A stretch of 58,017 bases of DNA, taken from assembly GCF_006539505.1 (NCBI RefSeq), contig NZ_BJND01000058.1, forward strand, positions 1 through 58,017, in the 5' to 3' direction. A model generated the notes under the pieces. The model was not told where the DNA came from, ran no database searches, and was given only the letters and a program-made list of their open reading frames with translations. The translations under genes were made by a program, and so were the position numbers. This DNA comes from Streptomyces spinoverrucosus. Its GTDB lineage: Bacteria; Actinomycetota; Actinomycetes; Streptomycetales; Streptomycetaceae. Position 1 is the first letter of the stretch. Each line of letters starts with the position of its first letter. Below, piece after piece: positions 51,306 through 58,017 of this stretch.

Positions 51306-53496
51306 GTGTGTTTCCCTTCGTAGGGCTGGGCGGGCTCACGGCCTCGACGTGTCCGCCCTCGGTGCCGAGGAGTACGAGGCCGGCGGCGGCCAGCGCTCCG
51401 GAGCCGTGGTCGGTGGCCGAGCCGATGGTCGCCAGGGCACCGTACGTCCATAAGGTGCGGCCGTCGGTCGTGTCGAGGGCGTACACCGTCTGGCCGGGGC
51501 CCTGGACCCAGAGCGTGCCGTCGGACACTCCGAGCGTCTGCGACTCGCCGTACGACGTGCCGTCCTGGCCGGGCCGACGTGACCACGCCTGCCGACCCGT
51601 CCGTGCCTGGAAGGCGCGGACGCGGCCGTCCGGCTCGCTCACGTAGACCATGCCGCTCCCCGCGTGACGCGCCGAACTGCGGTAATCGAACGATCTCTTC
51701 CAGGCGGCCTTCCCGTTGTCGGCGTGGACCGCGTACAGGGTCCCGAGGGTGTCACTGGTGAAGACCATGCCGTCACTGACGAGCGTGGCCAACGGGGACT
51801 CCGGCATCTCGTACGTCCACCGGACCCGGCCGCTGTCCGCATCCAGGCCGGTCATGACGCGCTCGCCCGACGCCACCGCCAGTCCGGCGCGGGCCGTGAG
51901 GGAGATCCCGGTGGCCCGAGCCGTCCAGCGCCGTTGGCCGTCGTCGGCGTCCAGGGCTCGCACCTCGTCGTAGACAGCGACGCACAGGACCGATGCGGTG
52001 GCAGCCGTGCCCCAGGGGAAGTTGGGCACGCGGGACGTCCACCGGACGGCCCCCGAGGCCGGGTTGACGGCGCGCAGAACGAACTCCTCCGTGCTGTCCC
52101 CGTCGCGGGCGTCGAACAGGTACACCGCGTCCGGGCTCGTCGCGATGTGGTCCGCGGGGCCGGACGTGGTGGCGGCGCGTGTCCAGAGGATTCTGCCGGT
52201 CCGTGGGTCGACGGCTCGGACGTCGCTCTGCCCGCTGTTGGCGGCGAGGACGACGTCTCCGGCCGGGTAGAGGTCCGGGTAGCGTGTGTCGCCCAGGACC
52301 TTCGTCCGCCACCGGCGGACGGCCACGGAGGGCGGCCGGGCGGTGGCCGAGCGGGACGGTGACGCCTGGCCCGAGGGACGCGGCGTCGGCCTTCCTTCGT
52401 CCGGCAGCAGCGTCTGGGCCAGCGCCACGGCGGCCCCGACTGCCACGGGCACGGCGGCCGCGGCCAGGAGCAGCTTGCGGCGGTCCGGTGGGCGGGCGGG
52501 TTCGGTCCTGGGCGTGTCGGGGGCGTCCGCCGTCACGGCGTCGGGATCGGCGGTCGTCTCACCGTGCAGCGCCTCGGGCGCCGGTTCGGCCACCGGGGTG
52601 GCGGGGCGCGGCTCGGGTTGGGAGCGTGCCACGCGTCGGTCGATCGCCTCCGCCAGCGGTGCGGGCAGCCATCCGGTGCCGTACACCGAGTCGGCGGGTT
52701 CGCCGAGCCGGTCCAGCAGGGCGGCGGCGGTCGGGCGGCGCTCCGGTTCGCGGCGCAGGCAGACCGTGACGAGGGTGCGCAGGCCCCGGTCCTTGATGCC
52801 GTCGAGATCCGCGCGGGCGAGCCGGACGCGTTCGAGTGTGGCCGCCCTGTCGGGGGCGTCGAAGGGCGGGCGGCCCGTCGCCGTGTACGCGAGGACGGCG
52901 CCGAGTGAGAAGACGTCACCGGCGGGTCCGGCGAGGCCGCCTGACGCCTGTTCGGGGGACATGAAGTCGGGGGTGCCGAGGAAGGTTCCGGGGAGGGTGA
53001 TCGCGGTGGCGTCGAGTGGCCGGGCGATGCCGAAGTCGATGAGGCGGGGGCCGCTCTCGGTCAGCATGATGTTGCCGGGCTTCAGGTCCCGGTGGGCGAG
53101 GCCCGCGCGGTGGATGCCGGCGAGCGCCTCGGCCAGGGCGGCGGCCAGCAGGCGCAGCGCGGGTGCGGGCAGGGCGCCGAAGGTGTCGACGGCCTCGCGC
53201 AGGGACAGCCCCGGCAGGTACTCCATGACCAGCCACGGCACTGCGGCGTCCGGGTCGGCGTCCAGTACCGGGGCGGTGAACGTGCCCGTCACCGTGCGGG
53301 CGGCGGCCACCTCGCGGCGGAAGCGGGCGCGGTAGCGGGCGTCGGCGCCGAAGTGCTCGCGCACCAGCTTGACCGCGACCAACCGTCCGCCCGGCGTACG
53401 CCCGAGGTAGACGACGCCCATGCCGCCCGCGCCGAGCCGGGCCAGCAGCCGATAGCGGCCCACTGTCTGAGGATCGTCCGGGCTCAGCGGCTGCAC
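51292..53496 (-). CDS. Membrane Ser/Thr protein kinase with extracellular PQQ-like beta-propeller
   Basis: 734 residues from the GTG of VQPLSPDDPQTVGRY (a GTG six codons upstream is also possible); it mirrors the start of the next kinase. The kinase has LGAGGMGVVYLG, VAVKLVREHFG, AHRDLKPGNIMLT, LIDFGIARPL and FMSPEQASG. A membrane helix (LLLAAAAVPVAVGAAVALA) precedes a propeller with repeated blades (WTRAATTSG, VRWTSRVPN, RRWTARATG, VRWTYEMPE, WSRRPGQDG). Kinases of this type sense cell-wall or external cues. It is first in the unit kinase-kinase-FHA, all on the minus strand. Confidence 0.92.
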   Translation of the reverse strand: MQPLSPDDPQTVGRYRLLARLGAGGMGVVYLGRTPGGRLVAVKLVREHFGADARYRARFRREVAAARTVTGTFTAPVLDADPDAAVPWLVMEYLPGLSLREAVDTFGALPAPALRLLAAALAEALAGIHRAGLAHRDLKPGNIMLTESGPRLIDFGIARPLDATAITLPGTFLGTPDFMSPEQASGGLAGPAGDVFSLGAVLAYTATGRPPFDAPDRAATLERVRLARADLDGIKDRGLRTLVTVCLRREPERRPTAAALLDRLGEPADSVYGTGWLPAPLAEAIDRRVARSQPEPRPATPVAEPAPEALHGETTADPDAVTADAPDTPRTEPARPPDRRKLLLAAAAVPVAVGAAVALAQTLLPDEGRPTPRPSGQASPSRSATARPPSVAVRRWRTKVLGDTRYPDLYPAGDVVLAANSGQSDVRAVDPRTGRILWTRAATTSGPADHIATSPDAVYLFDARDGDSTEEFVLRAVNPASGAVRWTSRVPNFPWGTAATASVLCVAVYDEVRALDADDGQRRWTARATGISLTARAGLAVASGERVMTGLDADSGRVRWTYEMPESPLATLVSDGMVFTSDTLGTLYAVHADNGKAAWKRSFDYRSSARHAGSGMVYVSEPDGRVRAFQARTGRQAWSRRPGQDGTSYGESQTLGVSDGTLWVQGPGQTVYALDTTDGRTLWTYGALATIGSATDHGSGALAAAGLVLLGTEGGHVEAVSPPSPTKGNTRATA

Positions 53497-53690
53497 CGCA
53501 GCATTTTCCAGCACGGAGGGCGGGCCGATCACCGGATTTGATGGGGATGGTGTGAAGGGTCGGCCGTCCGGGATGAACAGCCATGGATAGCGATGAGGCA
53601 AGGGGCGGGGGCGCACGAGGCCGCACCCGCGGGGCTGTGTCGAACGGTGTGCGGCGGGTACACAGGGCTAGCACAGAGGTGGTGGTCGGC

Positions 53691-54374
53691 ATGGTGGAGA
53701 ACGGCGATGACGCCACGCTCGCCCCACGTGCCCAGGGCCCCGGTCTGCGGTTGGCGGCTCAGCCGCCCGGTGATCGGCACGAGCCGGAGGCGGCGCGTGA
53801 GCTGCCCCGCGACCGCAACCAGGCGATACTCGAGGCGGCCAAGCAGGTCGGCACCCTGCTGAAGCGGGGCGGGCACGACTTCGCGCTGGCGGGCAGTGTG
53901 GCCGCCTATGCGCACGGGGCCAGCGAGAACCTCCAGCACGACGCCGATTTCTGCATCAGGCCCCAGGACGCCGACGCGGTCGCGGCCACGCTGCGCGATG
54001 CCGGGCTGCCGGTGCGCACGCCGCCGGAGGACTGGCTGCTGAAGTCGATGTGCTTCGGGCAGGACATCGACATCATCTTCGAGCTGGCGCACCGGCCCGT
54101 CTCGACGGGCATGCTGGACCGGGCGCAGGAGATCCCGGTGGATTCGGTACGGATGCCGGTGCTGGCCCCGACGGACCTGCTGTCCAGCCTGATCGCCGCG
54201 TTCTCCGAGCACCACTGCGACTTCGGCGCGGTCCTGCCGATCGCCCGTGCGCTGCGCGAGAAGGTCGACTGGGAGCGGATCCGGGAGGACATCGGGGACG
54301 AGCCCATGGCCGCCGCGTTCCTGTTCCTGCTCGAACGCCTGAAGGTGATCACTCCACGGGAGGAGCAGCCATGA
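53691..54374 (+). CDS. Nucleotidyltransferase-fold protein
   Basis: 227 residues from the ATG of MVENGDDATLAPR. The sequence has FALAGSVAAYAHGASENLQHDADFCI, the GS-x(n)-D-x-D-like pattern of the NTase superfamily, then FGQDIDIIFEL with a third acid. The remainder (PTDLLSSLIAAFSEHHCDFGAVL, WERIREDIGDEPMAAAFLFLLERLK) is a helical C-terminal domain common in actinobacterial members. The role may be nucleotide transfer to an RNA, protein or small molecule. It is divergent from the kinase genes by 194 bases and translationally coupled to the BON gene. Confidence 0.82.
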   Translation: MVENGDDATLAPRAQGPGLRLAAQPPGDRHEPEAARELPRDRNQAILEAAKQVGTLLKRGGHDFALAGSVAAYAHGASENLQHDADFCIRPQDADAVAATLRDAGLPVRTPPEDWLLKSMCFGQDIDIIFELAHRPVSTGMLDRAQEIPVDSVRMPVLAPTDLLSSLIAAFSEHHCDFGAVLPIARALREKVDWERIREDIGDEPMAAAFLFLLERLKVITPREEQP

Positions 54375-54658
54375 CCGGTCCCGACGCACAGGGTGCCCCC
54401 GGCGCTCCGGCCCCCGAGCACCTGGAGTACCGCGTCGCCCACCTCCGTGACCGGCTCGCCGCCGGGGACCTCGGTGAGCTGGGCGTGCGGATCGAGGTGC
54501 GCGGCGAGGCGGTGCTGCTCACCGGCGCCGTGCCCTCCGCCCGCTGCCGTGACGACGTACGCCGCCTGGCCGAGGAGGCGCTGGCCGGGCTGCCGGTGCA
54601 CTACGACCTCCAGGTCACCGACTCGTCGTCGCCCGATCACGCGGAGGAACTCGCATGA
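54371..54658 (+). CDS. BON-domain small protein
   Basis: 95 residues. ATG overlaps the previous stop (ATGA). The core (LEYRVAHLRDRLAAGDLGEL, VRIEVRGEAVLLTGAVPSAR, VRRLAEEALAGLPVHYDLQV) follows the BON alpha-beta plan, but no signal peptide is present, so it is cytosolic. BON domains bind lipids or ligands. It is coupled to the metallophosphoesterase by another ATGA overlap, forming one three-gene unit. Confidence 0.78.
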   Translation: MTGPDAQGAPGAPAPEHLEYRVAHLRDRLAAGDLGELGVRIEVRGEAVLLTGAVPSARCRDDVRRLAEEALAGLPVHYDLQVTDSSSPDHAEELA

Positions 54659-55392
54659 TCCGGATCGCCGCCGTCGGGGACATCCACATGGGTCCCGACA
54701 GCCAGGGTGTGCTGCGCCCGGCGTTCGAAACGCTGCCCGACTGTGCCGACGTCCTGCTGCTGGCCGGAGACCTCACCCGGCACGGCACCCCGGACGAGGC
54801 CCGCGTGGTGGCCCGGGAGATCACCGACCTCGGTGTGCCCGTCGTCGCCGTGCTGGGCAACCACGACCACCACGACGACCGTCCGCAGGAGGTCACGGCC
54901 ATCCTGCAGGACGCCGGCGCGCGGGTGCTGGAGGGGCAGGCCACGGTCGTGACCGCCGACGGAAGCCGCATCGGGGTGGCCGGCACCAAGGGGTTCGGGG
55001 GCGGGTTCGTGGGACGCAGTGCCGGTGAGTTCGGTGAGCCGCTGATGAAGGAGTTCGTGCGGTACTCGCGCCGGTGCGCCGACGGGCTGCGTACGGCGCT
55101 GGAGCAGCTGGCCGGTGAGGACTGTGATGTGCGGGTGGCGCTGACGCACTTCTCCCCCGTGCCGGAGACGCTCGCCGGTGAGCCGCTGGAGATCTATCCG
55201 TTTCTCGGCAGCTATCTGCTGGCCGAGGCGATCGACACCGCGGGCGCCGACCTCGCGGTGCACGGGCACGCGCACGCCGGCACCGAGCACGGCATGACGA
55301 GCGGCGGCGTTCGCGTGCGCAATGTGGCGCAGCCGGTGATCGGCCGGGCGTTCCACGTCTACCACGTGCCGGTGGCTGCGCGGCTGTCGTAG
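54655..55392 (+). CDS. Metallophosphoesterase
   Basis: 245 residues. All calcineurin-like motifs are present: AVGDIHMG (D-x-H), LAGDLTRHG (GD), VLGNHDHHDD (GNHD), ALTHFSPVP and VHGHAHAG (H-x-H). It would bind two metals and hydrolyse phosphodiesters or monoesters. Starting at ATGA over the BON gene stop, it forms a strict unit with the NTase, so the two may add and remove a phosphate or nucleotide group from the same target; inference. Confidence 0.93.
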   Translation: MIRIAAVGDIHMGPDSQGVLRPAFETLPDCADVLLLAGDLTRHGTPDEARVVAREITDLGVPVVAVLGNHDHHDDRPQEVTAILQDAGARVLEGQATVVTADGSRIGVAGTKGFGGGFVGRSAGEFGEPLMKEFVRYSRRCADGLRTALEQLAGEDCDVRVALTHFSPVPETLAGEPLEIYPFLGSYLLAEAIDTAGADLAVHGHAHAGTEHGMTSGGVRVRNVAQPVIGRAFHVYHVPVAARLS

Positions 55393-55549
55393 CCCCGGAC
55401 ATCGCGGATACCGCGTACTGCACTTGGCGCCCCTTCGCGTCACCAAAGCGCGAAACGCCTGCGCGACTGACATTCCGCGGTCCCTTCCAGGCAAGCCCTA
55501 GGGCTTTGGGACGGTTTCTCCCCGTACCCGACTGGAAGGAGACCTTCGC

Positions 55550-56920
55550 ATGCTGCACAGACATGCCGCGATCGGGCGCCGCACGGCCCTGGTCGCGGTG
55601 GGCACGCTGTTGCTGAGCGGGATCTGTTCGACCGCGGCCGCCGAGCCGCCGCCCGCCGCCGGGCCGCCGCCCTCGGCGGCGCAGACTCTCGGGGCCGACA
55701 AACCGTCAGCTGAGGTGCTGCGCGCACTGCAGCGCGACCTCGGCCTGACCGAGCAGCAGGCGGCGACGCGGCTGGTGAACGAGGCGGAGGCGGGTACCCG
55801 TGCCGGTCGCCTCCGCCTCGCGCTGGGCGAGCGGTTCGCCGGGGCCTGGCTGAGCGGTGCCACCTCGGGCACGCTCACCGTCGCGACCACCAGCAAGGCG
55901 GACGTGGCCGCCATCCAGGGGCAGGGCGCGAAGGCCGCGGTCGTCAAGGCGTCCCTGGTGGATCTCACGGCCGTCAAGGGCAAGCTGGACAAGGCCGCGT
56001 CACGGGTCAGCTCGCGGAACACGCCGCTGTGGTACGTCGACGTGCCGAACAACCGGGTCGTGGTCGAGGCCACGGACAGCGCGGCCGCGGCTGCCTTCGT
56101 CAAGACCGCCGGCCTCGACGGCAAGCAGGTGGCCGTACGGCTGACGGCGAAGCGGCCGCACCTGATGGCGAACATCACCGGCGGCGACGCCTACTACATC
56201 GACGGAGCCACCCGCTGCTCGGTGGGCTTCTCGGTCACCAAGGGCCAGCAGCAGGGCTTCGCCACCGCCGGGCACTGCGGCGACCGGGGTGCCCGGACGA
56301 CCGGCTACAACCAGGCCGACCAGGGCACCTTCCAGGCCTCCGTGTTTCCCGGCGAGGACATGGCGTGGGTCGCGGTGAACGCGAACTGGACCGCCACCGC
56401 CGACGTCAGGGGCGAGGGCGGCGACACCGTGCAGATCGGTGGGTCGGTCGAGGCGCTGGTCGGGGCGTCGGTGTGCCGTTCGGGCTCCACCACGGGATGG
56501 CACTGCGGCACGATCGAGCAGCACGGCACGAGCGTCAGCTACGCCGAGGGCGTGGTGGACGGGCTGACCCAGACCACGGTGTGCGCCGAGCCGGGCGACT
56601 CCGGCGGCCCGTTCGTCTCGGGCGCCCAAGGGCAGGGCGTGACCTCCGGCGGCACCGGTGACTGCACGAGCGGTGGCACGACGTTCTACCAGCCGCTCAA
56701 CCCGGTGCTCAGCGCCTTCGGGCTCACCTTGAAGACGGCGTCCACCGGGGCCGGGGCGCCGGATCAGCAGGACGGCGAGACCGACTGGGCCGCCGGACGC
56801 GTCTACCCCGTCGGGGCCACGGTGACCCACGACGGCGTCCGATACCAGTGCCTGCAGTCCCACCAGGCGCAGGGCGCCTGGAGGCCGATCGACACGCCGG
56901 CGCTGTGGCAGCGCATGTGA
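55550..56920 (+). CDS. Secreted streptogrisin-like S1 protease with chitin-binding module
   Basis: 456 residues with signal peptide (LVAVGTLLLSGICSTAAA). An alpha-lytic protease pro-region spans about 45-200 (LGLTEQQAATRLVNEAEAGT, RNTPLWYVDVPNNRVVVE). The mature S1 protease starts near ANITGGDAYYIDG; the triad is in TAGHCGDRG, EDMAWVAV and EPGDSGGPFV. A chitin-binding type-3 module ends the protein (WAAGRVYPVGATVTHDGVRY, HQAQGAWRPIDTPALWQRM). This is the layout of streptogrisin C. It degrades proteins near chitin. A hairpin follows the stop. Confidence 0.95.
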   Translation: MLHRHAAIGRRTALVAVGTLLLSGICSTAAAEPPPAAGPPPSAAQTLGADKPSAEVLRALQRDLGLTEQQAATRLVNEAEAGTRAGRLRLALGERFAGAWLSGATSGTLTVATTSKADVAAIQGQGAKAAVVKASLVDLTAVKGKLDKAASRVSSRNTPLWYVDVPNNRVVVEATDSAAAAAFVKTAGLDGKQVAVRLTAKRPHLMANITGGDAYYIDGATRCSVGFSVTKGQQQGFATAGHCGDRGARTTGYNQADQGTFQASVFPGEDMAWVAVNANWTATADVRGEGGDTVQIGGSVEALVGASVCRSGSTTGWHCGTIEQHGTSVSYAEGVVDGLTQTTVCAEPGDSGGPFVSGAQGQGVTSGGTGDCTSGGTTFYQPLNPVLSAFGLTLKTASTGAGAPDQQDGETDWAAGRVYPVGATVTHDGVRYQCLQSHQAQGAWRPIDTPALWQRM

Positions 56921-56935
56921 CGCCCTACGGGACTC

Positions 56936-56976
56936 GGCGGCATCGGACGCGGCCCTGCGCCGTCTCCGATGCCGCC
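56936..56976. terminator. Hairpin between convergent protease and FUSC-type genes
   Basis: GGCGGCATCGGA at 56936-56947 pairs perfectly over 12 bases with TCCGATGCCGCC at 56965-56976; the 17-base interior can pair partly. It lies just after the protease stop. Confidence 0.78.
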
Positions 56977-57022
56977 CCCGCGTTGCTCCTGCGCCCTCAA
57001 CTTCTGTGCAGGTGACAGGTCG

Positions 57023-58017
57023 TCACTCGTCAGACCGGGCGTCACGTGGCAACTGCTCTGCCAGGCGGCTCGCCTGGGCCAGCAGCGCGCCGTGGACGGC
57101 CAGCGCTTCGGCGTCGTACGGGACCGATCCGGGCAGTTGCTCCCGCAGGGCGTTCAAAGCCTGGTCGAGTTTCCCGACGGCCTCGCGCAGTTCCCCGTCG
57201 GATCCTTCGCCGAAGCGGGTCCGGGCGTACAGATGGATCGCCTCCGCGGCACGGTTGAGGAAGTCCGCGTACGGTCCGGCGATCCGCGGATGGGGCCGGG
57301 CCGCGCCGCGATGCTCCTCGGCGGCCTCCATGACGGTGCGGGTCACGCCCGCGGTGTGGACGGCCACGTAGTCGAGGACGGCGACGGCGTCGTCGTAGGC
57401 CTGGCCGGGTGAGGGGCGGGAGCGCCGGTGGAGCGGGTTGACGCGCAGGCTCTCCCGGCTCCAGCCGAGCGAGGAGCGGGCCTGCTCGACCAGGCGGCTC
57501 AGGCGCAGCGCCCGTTCGTGCAGTCCCTCGGCGCGCTGGGCGTCCCAGTCGTCCGCCCGGATCCCTTCGGCGACGGACGCCAGGATGTCGTGGGCCTCGC
57601 CCGCCGCGTCCTGGAGGGCGGCCCTCGTGTTGCGCAGATACACCGGTGGGCGGATCAGCGCGTTGACCGCGATGCCCACCAGCGCTCCGAAGACGGCCTC
57701 GGCGATCCGTGCCCCCGCGCCGATGACAGTGACGTTCGGGCCGGTGAGGACGAACAGTGCTCCGGTGGCGGCGTAGATGCCCTGGCTGCCCAGTTGCCGC
57801 CAACTGCCGAGCAGTACCGCGACGGGCAGGACGAGGGCCATCGCGGCCATCGCGTTCCCCAGGGCGAGCACGCCCGCGGTGGCCGCCATGGTGCCGAACG
57901 CGATGGCCGCCAGTTGCTGCAGTCCGTGCGCCACCGACCGGTACACCGTCGACTCCACCAGGACGACCGCCACCCAGGGCGCGACGAACGCCATGGGCGC
58001 CTTGAGCCACCACCCCC
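57023..58017 (-). CDS. FUSC/aromatic acid exporter-family membrane protein, 5' end outside window
   Basis: 331 visible residues, open to the window edge; the sequence before MAFVAPWVAVVLVES (WWLKAP) is coding, so the true start lies beyond. N-terminal membrane helices (LQQLAAIAFGTMAATAGVLALG, MALVLPVAVLLG, IYAATGALFVLTG, AVFGALVGIAVNALI) match the FUSC/ArAE type. The C-terminal 200 residues are a soluble helical domain (AEGLHERALRLSRLVEQARSSLG, DQALNALREQLP). It probably exports small acids; substrate unknown. Confidence 0.85.
   Translation of the reverse strand, partial: GWWLKAPMAFVAPWVAVVLVESTVYRSVAHGLQQLAAIAFGTMAATAGVLALGNAMAAMALVLPVAVLLGSWRQLGSQGIYAATGALFVLTGPNVTVIGAGARIAEAVFGALVGIAVNALIRPPVYLRNTRAALQDAAGEAHDILASVAEGIRADDWDAQRAEGLHERALRLSRLVEQARSSLGWSRESLRVNPLHRRSRPSPGQAYDDAVAVLDYVAVHTAGVTRTVMEAAEEHRGAARPHPRIAGPYADFLNRAAEAIHLYARTRFGEGSDGELREAVGKLDQALNALREQLPGSVPYDAEALAVHGALLAQASRLAEQLPRDARSDE

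Overview
The window is high-GC actinobacterial chromosome, almost certainly Streptomyces. It has frequent GTG starts, many 1-4 base gene overlaps, Ala/Arg/Gly-rich proteins, and Streptomyces-type families: Pls-like poly-amino-acid synthetase, class F sortase, M28 and S1 exoproteases, PASTA-less Ser/Thr kinases, and a TPR-CHAT protein. No rRNA, tRNA, CRISPR array or transposase was seen. It reads as accessory (arm-like) territory with several damaged genes.

Layout. 1-299: 5' end of a frameshifted GH43 glycosidase. 447-6308: three-gene minus-strand unit (unknown protein, HSP90, large TPR protein). 6456-15486: minus-strand biosynthetic operon. It holds a stand-alone carrier-domain/membrane/hexapeptide-repeat protein related to the C-terminal part of Pls-type synthetases, a half-C-A-T-TE NRPS, a TauD/SyrP-like Fe/2-oxoglutarate oxygenase, and the SbnB and SbnA pair that makes L-2,3-diaminopropionate (Dap). 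This is the most interesting locus: a probable Dap-derived peptide or polymer pathway. 15670-16400: xdhC relic. 16472-26500: mixed accessory genes (serine hydrolase lacking its nucleophile, two small secreted proteins, P450, class F sortase with a probable non-LPXTG substrate, DinB protein, TOPRIM protein, M28 aminopeptidase, flavin-reductase-like protein). 26667-32584: zinc alcohol/formaldehyde dehydrogenase, then a choline/betaine-type unit whose aldehyde dehydrogenase and GMC oxidase are both broken while the APC permease is intact. 32600-34210: RibD-like reductase and a LysR regulator. 34519-39134: zwf, beta-phosphoglucomutase and GH65 phosphorylase, a unit channelling disaccharide phosphorolysis into the pentose phosphate pathway. 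39484-41342: divergent TetR regulator and TetX-like monooxygenase. 41420-42312: remnant of a two-component system. 42463-44151: AI-2E-family permease and RidA.

44351-53496: signalling/conflict-like island with a TPR-CHAT protease-like protein, a zinc-ribbon protein and a membrane protein transcribed divergently from it, an FHA protein and two membrane Ser/Thr kinases (one with a PQQ-like propeller). 53691-55392: translationally coupled nucleotidyltransferase, BON protein and metallophosphoesterase. 55550-56920: streptogrisin-like protease with a chitin-binding module. 57023-58017: 5'-truncated FUSC-type membrane protein.

At least five loci (GH43, xdhC, aldehyde dehydrogenase, GMC oxidase, response regulator with its kinase) carry one-base indels or a nonsense codon. 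Either this is a decaying region or the assembly has residual base errors. Function calls come from reading motifs and family resemblance, with no database search.
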